Translations under genes and position numbers: made by a program
Shown: one piece after another, positions 1 to 13,934 of the stretch
Layout: each line of letters begins with the position of its first letter
Position numbering within the stretch: position 1 is the first letter of the stretch
Notes under the pieces: generated by a model
Database searches by the model: none
What the model saw: only the letters and a program-made list of their open reading frames with translations
Told to the model about the DNA's origin: nothing
NCBI GenBank assembly: GCA_034359265.1
Contig: CP136890.1
Span: 102,263,501 to 102,327,500, forward strand
Reading direction: 5' to 3'
Source of the DNA: Canna indica
Taxonomy: Eukaryota; Streptophyta; Magnoliopsida; Zingiberales; Cannaceae
Length of the DNA: 64,000 nt

Positions 1-1339
1 GAGGATTCGATGCCTGATATTGTTTTATCTGACCATGTTGTTGTTGATTCTTGGTTTTGATTGGAAAAGAAAAACCCTAGAGCCGTACGCGATGAGTCCA
101 GTACCTGTAGTTATCTATTTCAGTCGTAGTTGTCGCAGAATTATACCTACTTTAGCGATTATACTGTTTCATGCATGTGAAACTTACAGACGTTGTATTG
201 CAAGCCTTTCTCGGGATATTAGAGAGGCAACGAGTTCAAGAAATATATTCGTGATTTACAAGGTGTCCTTTACTACTAAATCCAGAGAATAGATATTCTG
301 GGAGTTCTCACGAATTTGATATCTGTTGCTTCTATGTGATGCGGAGGCAGGACTATGATGAATGAGTATCCGGTTGTTGTTCCTGATCAAAAAGGTCTTG
401 TTATTTTCATGACAAATTCAGAGGCTTCTTTGTACTTCTAGCATGTCGTACTTTTGCCTTTTGTATATGAGGTTTGTGATAACTTATCAAAGATGTTTAA
501 CTTTGCATCCATGTTTAGCTATCACGTCTATGATAATGAGGTTTATGTGGATGCTAAAGCATGAGTTTATTGTTTAATGCGTCTAGGGTACACTTATTTG
601 GACCTGCTTACCTAGGAGGGCCCTATATGATTGTTCAATTGCCATGTAAGAGCAATAAGTGATGCTTGCATTGCAGCAATATCATCATAGCATTCTTGGT
701 TTGAATTTACATTTGTGCAGTAGCCAATATTCACCACTTTTATATCCTGGATATGAATTGTATTCATATGTCGTGCACAATGCAAACTTTCAAAATGATA
801 TGTGTGGTTGTCTTTTGGGTACCTCTTAGTGGGTTATAGTTGCCCAAGGACCTAATTGATTGGTCAACATGAGACTTGTGTAATATCACTACTACCTTAC
901 CTTCTGAGTTTGACTTGATGACATTTTTGTTGCTCTAACTCGAGTATAGGAATTGTATTGTCATGATGTGTGCAACAAAAGCATCATAGACAAATGTTTT
1001 CTATCTGATTTATCACATCACTTCTTTTCTTTTCATCATTTGCCATTTCTTATTCTTTTCCTTGGTTATGGTGATACCAACGAATATGTTTTAATTGTGC
1101 TATACGAAGTGTACATAAATTGCTATCGTGTTTCATCAGCCATTTTGGATATTAATATTCAAGTTGTCGAGTGGTTGCATATAATAGGATCCATCTGTAT
1201 GACCAGATTTATTCATGTTTGTTGCAACTATTTCTTTCTTTTGTTGATTTATCTTTTTAGATCGTTTAAAAAATGTGTTTGTTAAAATAGTTAAAGCTTT
1301 CTATGGTTGTTGAGCTTTTTATTCATGTCTGCATTTAAG
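1..1339 (+). other. Probable 5' intron sequence of the UBC25-like gene
   Basis: No exon that I can support lies here. The stretch is T-rich with short open frames and no recognisable domain, as expected of an intron. The first coding exon I can assign begins at 1340. Family members carry an N-terminal region that should lie upstream, so the true start of the gene is probably outside the window. Confidence 0.5.
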
Positions 1340-4300
1340 GTTGTTCCTCACGATGTAATTGAGCTTGATGGAGATGATGACCCTGATGGTGTGGTCATAA
1401 TTGGTGAAAGCACTTCAGACTATAAGAATAAACAACCTATCAGATATGATAAAAGCTGGCAAAAGCAAATAAAGGTACTAAAGCTCTTCCGTGTATAAGC
1501 AGCTTATTTCTTCAACTTGTTAATATGGTGTCTTCCCAAGTAATGTAATAATCTGGATATTAGAACATTATTTACCCACCTTTTTTTGCTGTTCTAGGAT
1601 GCTTTCTCCAATGACCTTGTTGCTTCAAGCGCGAATCTTGACTCTGAACATTTTAATCCACCTGACACTTCAAAAAGCTATGAGTCAGGACCATTGGATC
1701 TTAACTATTATGATGATGCTGAATACGATTATGCTATCGATGATGATGACTTTGATGATTATGGGTATCATGATGAAATAATGGAGAATGATTTCAATTT
1801 TAATTTGGCTGCTAAATTTGATGATTTGGACCTTCCAACTGGCATTGAGGCAACTGTACCATGGTTGAACAATACTACAGCCAAAGAGCCAATCATAAAC
1901 AAGAAGAAGCTAGCAATAATTGATGATGAAATTGACCTGAAATATAAATTATTTAAGCAATTTGATACTGTTCGAGATCATTCAGATCATTATTTTGGCA
2001 AACCGGAAATTCTCAAAACTGCTACGGTTAAGAAAGTGAATACTATCATTCTATTGTTATATTTTATTTTTCAAAACTTTGATTCTCGACCTCTTGACTG
2101 CTTCTCTTGATCTCTTTCTATCACCAACAGCCTTCAAAAGATTGGTCAAAGAGGATTCAGCACGAGTGGAAGGTTTTAGAGAATGATCTACCTGGTGAGT
2201 TGATAATGTGTTGCACTAGTCAATTGTGGTTTTGTTTGATCTCTTTAATGTAAATTTTTAAATATATTTTTTGCCTTTTTAATTGTATGCCCTTGTGACT
2301 ACCAGTTTGTCATATTTTTCTGCGATGTAGTTGTCCAATTTCCTCCCCGTGTATATCTAACTAATACCCTAATGCTTGGGAGAATATATCATTTTTTAAA
2401 TACTTTTTTAGGTTATTTAAGCTGTTGCCAATAGTTTTGACTGATGAGAAACTTAAGAGATGAGCATTATAGCCTTTTCATTTTTCTGCTCTTAAGAAAA
2501 TAAACCCTAATTATTCCAAAAATCTGTTCAGTTAATCAGATATTGGATTTCCTTATTCTACATTGTACATTCAGAACCTAATTATATCCGGTATCTGAAA
2601 TTTTCATCTTGCATATATAAGTGAAGCTCTTATGTTACATTATTTTTGAGTCACATTTAAGAATTAGGACATATTAACTAATTGCTTTCTTAACAAATAG
2701 CAAGTTTTAGAGAAGTTTATCTTGAACTCATCCTCCAATTTTTCCTTGGATGAATACAATATTTCCCTTTCTGCAGGATTAATCATATTATTAGCTTGTT
2801 GTGTGCATAAGTGTTCTCGAAGTGTCTCTATATGCTGATGTCTCCTAACCTAATAGAGAATTAGAAAAAAAAACTATATTTATATATATGATTATCAGGT
2901 TCATATGATGAGGAATGATTTGAATGAAGTTAAGTGCATTAAAGATGAGTCCCAACAAGTATTAACTGGAGATAGAGAGATCAAAGGGAGATGGAGAAGA
3001 TATTTTGATAACCTATTCAATGCAGGACATGAAGATGACTTCATAGATCTTGATACATCTACGATAGATAGGAACCATAACTTCACATGTAGAATCAGGC
3101 TAGATGGTATCCCGATTGAGGTTTGGAAGTGCCTTGGAGAAGTGGGGGTAGCATGGTTAACTAAGCTATTCAACTCTATCTTGAGAGGGGAAAGATGCCA
3201 AACAATTGGAGAAAGAGCATTTTGGTTCCTGTGTGGGGGATATTCAAAATTGTACCAAGTACCAACTATTGTGACATTAAACTAATGAGTCATACAATGA
3301 AACTTTGGGAGAGAGTGATAGAACATGGACTCATGGACATTACGAAAGTGCCGGAGTACCAATTTGTAGATCTATAATATAAGCAATAATTCTACCCAGG
3401 CGCTTGATGGGGATCTATAGAGAGAAGAAGAAGGATCTCCATATGGTTTTCATCCACCTAGAAAAAGCATATGATAGAGTGCCGAGAATTGGTGGACATT
3501 GGAGAAGAAAGATATCCATGTACGAAGGAGCATTTACAAGTGTGAGAGCGAGGAGATGAGTTATGGAGTTTCCTATAACAGTGGGTTTACACCACAATCC
3601 GCCCTTGAGCCTATACTTGTTTACTCTGACAATGGATGAGTTGACTAGTAGAATACAAGATGATACCACATTGTGTATGTTGTTCGCACATGACATTGTA
3701 TTAGTTGATGAGCGAGAGAGGGAGTTAACCATAAGTTAGAGGTGTGGAGAAACACCCTTGAAAGCAGGGGTTTTAGGTTAAGTAGAAGCAAGACGAAATA
3801 TATGCATTGCAATTTTAGCCTAAGTGAGAGGAATGGAGGGGATGTGAGTTTAGGTGTGGTGTATTAGTGCCTAAGTGTAGTCATTTTAAATACGTAGGAT
3901 CTATTTTCCAAAATGATGGGATGATGGATGAAGATGTAACTCATAGAATCAAAGCAGGATGGTTGAAATGGAGAAGTGCCACAGGTGTCCTATGTGACAA
4001 GAAGATACCTAACAAGGTGAAAGGAAAGTTTTATGGAACAACAGTTAAACTTGCCATACTATACGGGAGTGAGTGTTGGACAACTAAAGTTAATATATAC
4101 ACATGTTGAATGTGGCGGAAATGCGGATGTTAAGGTGGATGAGTGGTCATACAAAATTGGACAAGATTAGAAATGAATACATCTAGCAGAAGTTCATGTA
4201 GCGCATATTAGATACAAATTAAGAGAAGGTCGTTTAAAATGGTTTGGACACATGCTAAGGACACCCATAGTGCTCAGGTTCGCACATAGTTGTCAGGGGT

Positions 4301-6222
4301 GAAAAGCGCAGCGACACGCAAAGGTCCCTGGAGCTATAACGCATAGCACAGCGCGAAGACACACTTTATTAAAATAAAGCGCAAAATAAAAATATAGGTA
4401 TATTTTTCATGTATACACAAAAAATACTAATAGATTCCAACTATCATAAAGAATAACAACTAAATATTCAAAAATGATAAAGACCAAATGTATAAAAATA
4501 AACCATGTTGATAAGATAGGATAAACCAAGCAAAACATCGTAAATCAACCATAAGGGAGAAGTTTAAAAGTTAGCAAAAGAAAATTTTAAAACCTAGAAT
4601 TCAGATTTCAAGCTCCAAAATTTCCCCAAGACCCCAACTTTTTTCATCATTGTCGAGATTTTTATTCTCAAGGTTAATCTCATCATCCACATCAAGACCA
4701 TGAGAGCCATAGCCTTCATTGTCTTTCTTCTCTTCCTCCTATGTAACACGAATTTCTATCAACTTGCCTTCTTAAAAAAACTCTTGTCCTTCTAAAGAAA
4801 AAGGATGAAGCTCGAAATGCTTTTTGCTGTGCTATAGCGCCGCGTAGCGCGCTACACTGGAGTCTATTGCGCATAGCGCAAAGGATGCACTATGCGCTAT
4901 AGCGCGTTATTTGCGCTTTCGGAAATGTGATATTTTAGTAGTAGAAGGTATGGAGAAGGATAAATGTAGGCCTAAAATTATGTGGAGAGAAATAGTGTCT
5001 AAAGATCTACATTTACTTGTATTGAGGCAGATCTCGCCTTGAATAGAGACGGGGAGACATATCCATAAATTAGCCGACCCCATCTAGTATGGGATTGAGG
5101 CTTAGTTGTTGTGGTATTATCATGTTGATCAAGTTATTTTCAATTTTTGTTTCATCTTATATTGTCATTTAATTTTGGATTTGATTGTCAATTAATTTTG
5201 GATTTGATGCCCTGAACAGAGACTATATATGTTCGAATCTACGAGGACAGGATGGACATTCTAAGGGCTGTTATTATTGGACCGGCGGGAACTCCATATC
5301 ATGATGGTCTTTTCTTCTTTGATGTTTTTTTCCCACCACACTATCCACAAGTACCGCCCGTAAGTAACATTGTTTACTATTCTTCTTTGCAGCAAAAGAA
5401 GTATAATTGTCATATCTCTCACAGTTGATTAATTCTTTATGTTTATGGTGTAGATGGTTCATTATCAGTCTGGTGGACTGAGACTCAACCCGAATTTGTA
5501 TGCTTGTGGGAAGGTTTGCCTTAGCCTTCTAAATACATGGTCTGGCAGTGGGTGTGAAAAATGGAATCCATCGAATTCAACAATGCTCCAGGTCTTGGTT
5601 TCTATTCAGGCTCTTGTTCTTAATGCCAAGCCATACTTCAATGAGCCAGGATATGCTCAAACAGCTAATACACCTTATGGAGAGAAGAAGTCCTTGGCCT
5701 ATAATGAAAGTACTTTTCTCTTATCCTGCAAGACAATGCTATATTCACTTAGGAGGCCTCCAATGGTATGTTTCATGCTCCATTGTATCTTCCTTGCTGC
5801 TTGAGGAGTTTTATGCCCTTGTAGAATATTAATACTAGAATAGTACATGTGCATCTTGACAGTAAATTTTTATACCACAGAGAGATGCCAGCATTACATT
5901 CTCATCTCTCTCTCTCTTGTTTTGTTTGCAGCATTTTGAGGACTTTGTTGCTGGACATTTTCGTCATCGAGGGCGTACTATCCTTGTGGCATGCAAAGCT
6001 TACATGGATGGTGCTCAAGTTGGATGTGTTGTTGGCGAAGGTGTGCAGGATGTTGATGAGGGTGACAAGAGTTGCTCAGCAGAATTCAAGAGCTCCCTAA
6101 AGAAACTTTTTGAGGATCTTCTTATGGAATTCACAGTCAAAGGGGCTGATTGTGATGAATTTCTAGCTCAAAAGGTGAAAGCTGGAAATGGCAAAACAAC
6201 AGATACTACACTAAGGTTATGA
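1340..6222 (+). CDS. UBC25/PFU-like ubiquitin-conjugating enzyme E2, 5' partial
   Basis: This large plant E2 transfers ubiquitin from E1 to substrates. Exons are 1340-1474, 1598-2035, 2131-2194, 5220-5359, 5454-5765 and 5932-6222. They join in frame to 459 visible residues plus a stop; the N terminus is missing. Exon 2 encodes a strongly acidic Asp/Tyr-rich stretch (about 1700-1780) followed by [14 protein letters not shown]. The UBC core begins with [19 protein letters not shown], then the beta-sheet block [20 protein letters not shown] and [15 protein letters not shown]. The active-site block is [18 protein letters not shown], with the presumed catalytic Cys at 5517-5519; NPN replaces the usual HPN. 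The long C-terminal extension ([10 protein letters not shown] to TTLRL) is typical of the UBC23-26 and BIRC6-like group. Intron 2195-5219 is enlarged by a LINE. I am confident of the family. UBC25 versus UBC26 is not resolved, and the acceptor at 1339 is the least certain junction. Confidence 0.88.
2890..5115 (+). mobile_element. Degenerate RTE-type LINE inside the E2 intron
   Basis: Reverse-transcriptase fragments lie in several frames, interrupted by stops and frameshifts. At 2905-3285 they include [12 protein letters not shown] and [13 protein letters not shown]. From 3273 follow [17 protein letters not shown] and, near 3440, [15 protein letters not shown]. The segment 3867-4109 has [21 protein letters not shown] and a stretch ending in ILYGSECW. 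The C-terminal [10 protein letters not shown] remnant is near 4235. The 3' end resembles RTE elements, with a 'gaccccatctagtatgggattgaggcttagttgttg' type tail near 5079-5115. It lies in the same orientation as the host gene. It cannot encode a working protein. End points are approximate. Confidence 0.85.
4301..4920. mobile_element. GCGC-rich inverted-repeat element nested in the LINE
   Basis: LINE-related sequence stops near 4285 and resumes near 4921. Between them is a non-coding stretch whose two ends are rich in 'gcgc', 'agcgca' and 'tatagcgc' words in opposite orientation: gaaaagcgcagcgacacgc at the left and ttatttgcgctttc at the right. This looks like a MITE-like insertion into the LINE. 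I cannot see a clean target-site duplication, so the class is unknown and the exact ends may be off by 10-15 bases. Confidence 0.55.
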
Positions 6223-7950
6223 ACTAAGGTTCAAATAACACTGAGCTGCCAAATAATTTTTGCCTGGAAGGCATCTAGGTTAAATGTTGACCTGTAGATA
6301 GTCTAGAAAGTACCGGCTACATGGTTTAACTCTCTAACTTATCCAACATGTAAATTATAGATGTAAATATTTCTGGGTCAATTTGATTGCTCAGATTGGT
6401 TTTGCAGACTCTTTTGCTATCCTTGTTGCTAAATTCCAGTTGGTTGCCAGTAATCGTCATTTATATTTCATGGTCTTCTCCTTAATTTCTCTATTTTGTG
6501 ATATAAATCTATGATTTATGAGTGTGAAGAGGATCTTGAAATTGCATATGACCCAAGATTCATAAACTGGGACTTTTTAAATTCTTGGTAAGAATGTCCC
6601 GGGTATAAACCAGAGCTCAATTATTTTTAGATGTTCTAATTCAATCAAAAGTAATATAAATTGCTTTTTATCATTAATCTGGTTCCCCCCCTCCATAAGC
6701 TCCATATGTTTTTTTGTTGTTTGTATTGCTAGTTTTAATTCACTATGTTTGTATTCCTCGGTTCATCTGATTTAGAAGGGCTTTATAATATACACTTGAA
6801 TTTTATTTAGCACTATGATATAGTTTTTGATTGGTAACAAAATCCTTTTTTTTATCTCAACTGTTCATTATATTTTGTGTTAAAGGCAATACATGATTAG
6901 TTCTCATGTAGCTAATAATTACATTGGAGAAAAGATTTACTTATGTGGTCGGTCCCAAGCAGGTGGAATTAAACAATTCGTCTTAATGTTATCTTCTGTC
7001 GGTGATATTACTGTTAATCTTGTAGCATAATTTGTAAATAGTGTTCAAGTTTTGCTTCTTCACGTTGTAAACATCTTCATTGACAACGCTTCTGCTTGTT
7101 GTTTCCTTTCCATGACAAAGATTTAATGTGACAGAAACATGTATGCATTTAATAGGCATGAAGCTCTTCCTTGATTTTGTCAGCACTGGTGGACTTTCCT
7201 TCTCTCCCTTGTAAATGCATCCACCTTGTTTCTGCAACAGAGGCAAGCAAGTATGAAGACGACATATCGGATTTTAATTGTACGGGTTTTATTTTTTTTA
7301 ATTATTTGGAGTGATTAAAGGTGCTCATTAGACAGCAAATCGGGCGAGATCTGAAAAAATATATTTTGTTTTGTTTTTTCATTTGTCCTTTTAATTTGAA
7401 GGTCATCTTGTATGCTGACTTTTTGGCTCCGGCACTAGCCGTTTAATAAGATATAACTCTTTGTTTTTAGTTAAAGGTATGAAGACGACAGAGGCCACAA
7501 CACATTCCTCTCTCCAAAGAATCATTCTCTTAATGATCCTTCTCACCTCCAATCTTTCTAAAGCAAGACATATATTAATAGGTCATACCCAATTTTAAGC
7601 ATTGAATTTTTCCAACCAAGCTCAACAAACTATAAGAAGATAACAAATTGTAGGCGACTTCGCATGTCACAATCACATTAAAAGAGTAATATATTTATTT
7701 GTCGCCACCCACCTCTCAATACTAATTCAATTTCAACGCAATGCTTTAATTTTAAAAACCTTATATGTACGTGGCAAAGGTAGTTTTCTAAAAACTGCCG
7801 GTTAAAATCAATATATCGTGTTATAAATGACTACCGTATCGTGATATCCTTCATTTATAAACTTAACGAATAAAACGTTCACTAAATATATCACTCCTCG
7901 CTTGTCTCGCTCGTTATTCTCACCCTCCCTTCGCGCTCCCAGCTTCGCCC
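6223..7950. other. Intergenic: E2 3' end and DUF2921 promoter
   Basis: The first few hundred bases are probably the 3' UTR of the E2 gene. The rest is AT-rich. A 14-base word, gtatgaagacgaca, occurs near 7251 and again near 7477. TATA-like stretches (ttataaat near 7822, tttataaa near 7853) lie upstream of the DUF2921 start. No further gene can be supported; the reverse open frame at 6989-7246 has no family features. Confidence 0.5.
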
Positions 7951-10710
7951 ATGGCGACGACCGCCTCGTCCTCCTCCTCTATCATTAGGTTTTCTTCCAT
8001 CTCTATAATTCTCCTTCGCATTCTCCTATCCTCCCTCGCGTCCGCCTCGCCGATCCCCTACTCCGATCACTGCGCCGCCGTCCTCCCGGAATCCGCCGCC
8101 TCCGAGGACGCCCTGGACCCCGCCGCCGCCGCTGCCTCCCCGCTCTCCTCCGGCATCTTCTCCAACGCAGATTCCATCCTCGGCGGCGGCAGCAGCAGCG
8201 ACGGCGAACGCTATGGGTCGTTCTTCTTCCGCCGCCGCTCCCTCCTCCCCACCCGCACCCCCGGCGTCTTCCAGATCGTCGCCACCCTCTCCCTCCGCTC
8301 CGGACGCGGATTCAGTGTCGTCCGCGGCCGCCACGTGCTCGAGCGCTCTTCTACCGAGTTCCACCAGGTCCGGCCTCGGCTCCCCCATACTACCTTCGCC
8401 CAGCGCGGGCTGGTCAGATTCGATCTCTCCGGTTACTGGTCGGAGGCCGCAGGGAAGGTTTGCATGGTCGGCACTGGCCTTGGTCGGTCTGCTGAAGGTA
8501 AATCTCTCCGGCTTTCTGCTGTTTTTAAGCTGGATTACCCAAAAGTTACCAACATTTCTTCGAGCTTGATCAAGGGCAGTTTGGAGAGCTTGGATGCTGT
8601 TGGTAGTTCAAATCATTTCGATCGGATTTCAATTTTATCATATGCTTCTGGGAATTACCGGTACACACAGATCTCTCAGGCAAAGGAATCGTGTGCTGGA
8701 GCGAATGGGAAAGAGTCGCTAGGGCTTGTTTCTGGTTCTTTTTGCTACTATATACAGAGTCTTTCAAGGGTGAGATTTCAGTTGGATTATGGGAAGAATT
8801 GTACCTCTGGTTTCTGTGGTCCATTTCCTCAAAGCTCCGGATTCACACCAAGCATCTTGGTTTTTAGTCAGATACAATGCTCTGCTGATGGAATGGTACA
8901 TATGTATGTGGGATTCTCCAACATCAGTAGCTTTTATTTTCGCAGTCTCTTTATCCCTGGGAAAGCACTGGTTAGTGAAGGCACCTGGGATCATGAGACG
9001 AACCAGCTTTGCCTTGTTGCTTGTCGTATACAGAGCTTGAAGGATTCTTTGATGGATTCTACTGTTGATGCTTGCGCAATTAGGATTTGCTTATGGTTCC
9101 CTGCTGTATGGTCAATCGAGCATCGGAGTACTGCTGTTGGGCGCATTTGGAGCAACGTCGATGAGAAAGATTCTGGCTACTTTGACCTGGTTTCATTTTG
9201 GAGCACTGACAATTATATAGGTTCACTTCCTGGTTTGAAATACAACTACACTAGAATGGAACTTGTGAGGAAGTCTTGTGCTAACAACAGTTCCAGAAGC
9301 GTGGGGAAAAGAAGATATCCTGATGGGAAATCGTTTCGTGATTTTAAGTTCGATGCATCTATGAGAAATTCTGAGGGGAAAACAACATGGGGGTACTTCA
9401 CCCCAGTTTCAATTGGCCAGACAATTTATGGTAACTTGTTTGGGCAAAATGGAGTCCCTTTGCCCTTAGTTGCAGTACATGAAAGTAGCAGCCTCCAAAA
9501 CATAAGTTATGATATACACTTTATGTTTTCAAATACATCTTTGAGCATGAACAGTGCAGAAAAGATCTCTGCAGAAGGAACATACGAAGCCAAAACTGGA
9601 TTGCTTTGCTTGGTCGGTTGTAGGCATGTTAGCTCCTTCTCTTCTAAGCAACAAACCGAAAAAAGTGAGTCCATGGACTGTGGAATTGTTATCAACATCC
9701 AACTTGCTCCTTTGAATCCAAAAGCAGGGGATAAACTTACTGGTGAGATTTGGAGCAAACGAGACAAGACAGACCCACTGTTTTTTGAACCTCTGCAAAT
9801 TACTTCATTAGCTATCTACAGGGACCAAGCAATTCAGTCAATGTGGAGAATGGATGTAGAAATTACCATGGTTATGGTCTCTTTGACACTATCATGTATT
9901 TTCATTGGACTTCAGCTTTTCTATGTGAAGAAGAATCCAGAGGTGCTCCCATCTGTATCTTTCACAATGCTTGTCATTCTCACTCTGGGGCATATGATCC
10001 CTTTGGTGCTAAATTTTCAGGCTTTGTTCAGAACAAGTGGAAGTCAGAACGTTCTATTATGGAGTGGTGGGTGGCTTGAGGTAAATGAGGTGATAGTAAG
10101 AGTCATTACAATGGTCGCGTTCCTTCTGCAATTCCGTTTTCTTCAACTTTCATGGTCTGCAAGATCAAGTGAAGAGGGCAAGATGGATCTGTGGATGGCA
10201 GAGAAGAATGCTATCAAAACATGCTTGCCCTTGTATATTGTTGGGGGTTTGATTGCATTGTTTGTTCACATGATATATAATCAAGCTCAAGTGAAGAGAA
10301 GACCAGTTTACGCTAGCCATGATTCTCTATGGGGCAATCTAATATCCTATTCTGGCTTGATACTTGATGGATTTTTGCTTCCTCAAGTCATCTTTAACAT
10401 GTTCTCTGGTTCCAAAGATAAGGCTCTTGCCCCTTCCTTCTATGTTGGAAATACTGTCGTTCGAGCACTGCCTCATGCATATGATGCATATAGAAGGAGC
10501 CATTATTTGCCTCGTTTCAACTCATCCTACCTATATGCTCGTCCATATGAAGGCTTCTATTCACTGGTGTGGGATATCATTATTCCTTGCGGAGGTGTGC
10601 TTCTTTCAGTACTAATATACTTACAGCAGCGATTTGGTGGTAATTGTCTCTTTCCTTTTAAAAGTAGCAAAGAGAGGTCATATGAGTTAGTTCCTGTAGC
10701 AAGCTCTTAG
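7951..10710 (+). CDS. DUF2921 multi-pass membrane protein, intronless
   Basis: This is a single uninterrupted coding exon of 919 residues. The start at 7951 sits in a strong context (cgcccATGGCG) and opens a hydrophobic signal peptide (about residues 10-32). A long Cys-containing luminal or extracellular region follows, with two related halves; each has a 'G.W......LCLVACR/GCR' block (near 8980-9020 and 9570-9630). The C terminus has about six predicted membrane helices, near residues 634-657, 668-690, 713-735, 757-776, 793-818 and 872-893. This matches the plant DUF2921 family. FLY1/FLY2 relatives carry a RING domain after the DUF; no RING is present here, so it belongs to the RING-less branch. 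Biochemical function is unknown to me. The N-terminal 140 codons are very GC-rich compared with the rest. Confidence 0.85.
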   Translation: MATTASSSSSIIRFSSISIILLRILLSSLASASPIPYSDHCAAVLPESAASEDALDPAAAAASPLSSGIFSNADSILGGGSSSDGERYGSFFFRRRSLLPTRTPGVFQIVATLSLRSGRGFSVVRGRHVLERSSTEFHQVRPRLPHTTFAQRGLVRFDLSGYWSEAAGKVCMVGTGLGRSAEGKSLRLSAVFKLDYPKVTNISSSLIKGSLESLDAVGSSNHFDRISILSYASGNYRYTQISQAKESCAGANGKESLGLVSGSFCYYIQSLSRVRFQLDYGKNCTSGFCGPFPQSSGFTPSILVFSQIQCSADGMVHMYVGFSNISSFYFRSLFIPGKALVSEGTWDHETNQLCLVACRIQSLKDSLMDSTVDACAIRICLWFPAVWSIEHRSTAVGRIWSNVDEKDSGYFDLVSFWSTDNYIGSLPGLKYNYTRMELVRKSCANNSSRSVGKRRYPDGKSFRDFKFDASMRNSEGKTTWGYFTPVSIGQTIYGNLFGQNGVPLPLVAVHESSSLQNISYDIHFMFSNTSLSMNSAEKISAEGTYEAKTGLLCLVGCRHVSSFSSKQQTEKSESMDCGIVINIQLAPLNPKAGDKLTGEIWSKRDKTDPLFFEPLQITSLAIYRDQAIQSMWRMDVEITMVMVSLTLSCIFIGLQLFYVKKNPEVLPSVSFTMLVILTLGHMIPLVLNFQALFRTSGSQNVLLWSGGWLEVNEVIVRVITMVAFLLQFRFLQLSWSARSSEEGKMDLWMAEKNAIKTCLPLYIVGGLIALFVHMIYNQAQVKRRPVYASHDSLWGNLISYSGLILDGFLLPQVIFNMFSGSKDKALAPSFYVGNTVVRALPHAYDAYRRSHYLPRFNSSYLYARPYEGFYSLVWDIIIPCGGVLLSVLIYLQQRFGGNCLFPFKSSKERSYELVPVASS

Positions 10711-12072
10711 TAAATATATGGAGCGAAAATTATATGTTAATGTACATTTTCCATGATAAGACAAGTCTGTTTGATTGCCAAGAATCTTCCATTAGATAAA
10801 ATCTAAAATTGGTTGTATATTGTTCTTCTAGATAAATGCCCACTCATTTTACCTCAAGATATCCCAAACACTGTTCTTCTAGAAGCTAGATGTTTGAAGA
10901 ACCTGGTAAAATTTTTCCGTTTGTTTTACACTGCTACTAATTCTGCATTTGATTTAGTATATTTTTGCTTACTTGTAACTTTATATCATGATAAATTCAT
11001 TAAATTTCTCAATTTTACATGTCTTATGATCCTTGCATCGTAGTTATTAGACCCAGCCCAGTCATTGGCTGATTGAGTTTCATGCCACAGTTTACTTATT
11101 GCCTCTGGGTATATTAGATTGACATTTAGAGATGCATAATGTTCGAGGGGGGGATTCATTAATTTTGTTATTGATTTTTTTAAAATGGAAACTTACCACT
11201 TTATTAACTCCACTGTCTCCAGAATGATTACATTTACAATGCTATTAATTGTCATTGATTTGATTTTTGCTGATCCACTATCATCAAGTACGTAAGTTAG
11301 GAGCTTTTCTTATCCGTATGTATTGTGTCATTGACGATACGGGGAAACAATAAAGCAATGCTTTCAATTCATACTCTGTAACCCTTATCTAGAAATATAA
11401 TAACAAAGAAGGATATATTTGCCATTTTCTTCCACCTTGTAGTGAGTGCAAATAAAAAATTAAAGTGTATAAAACAAACATTTCTTATTAATATAAATTA
11501 ATAGTTATATAGATTATACAAATTTAAACAGAATTTTGAAAACAATATAATTACATTACAAGAGAGTATTCATGCCAGGTTTTACCATTCCTTATCTTTT
11601 AGCTTCCTATACGTAGAAAGTGAATAGAATTATTCATTTCGATCATCGCGTTCAAATTGGCGGATGACGTTTTTTCACAGGTTGTTAAAGCACGACAAAT
11701 TTAACCGCATCAAATAAATACGCAGCCTTAATCGGAAAATAACGACAGGACGCAGTACTCACGTAAACAAGAAAAATCTCAACAACCGAAAGACAACATT
11801 AATGTTTTTTGTCCATCGACCAACAACACAAAATTATAGAACTCTAAATGGATTACCATGAATGTTTTTATGCAGCAAAATGCCACAAAAAACAACTGTC
11901 TGCAGAAATTAGACCACTAATACTTAAAAAAAGCTTGGCAGTTCAAGGCCAATAAAACAACTAATTTAAGCAAATAAAACTCCTTAATTACCAAGTCAAA
12001 AATCAACTTGCCATGACAACAATTCAAACTACATATAAAGCAAAACTGGAAGTAACTCAGTGGTGTGCATGA
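10711..12072. other. Intergenic between convergent DUF2921 and RPL37A
   Basis: This holds the 3' flanks of two convergent genes. It is AT-rich, with no family-like open frame and no transposon end I can define. The RPL37A 3' UTR probably occupies roughly the last 200-300 bases. Confidence 0.5.
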
Positions 12073-13896
<1,824 letters not shown>

Positions 13897-13934
13897 CGCG
13901 AGAGGAGACGGGATTTGATCTTCGCTCCGCTGAG

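Noticed and set aside
6989..7246. 85-codon reverse open frame between E2 and DUF2921
   Set aside because: It has no motif, splice sites or promoter context; it is probably 3' UTR or spacer.
8026..8388. Reverse-strand Gly/Glu-rich open frame, 120 codons
   Set aside because: It is the antisense of the GC-rich DUF2921 N terminus; low complexity and no family features.
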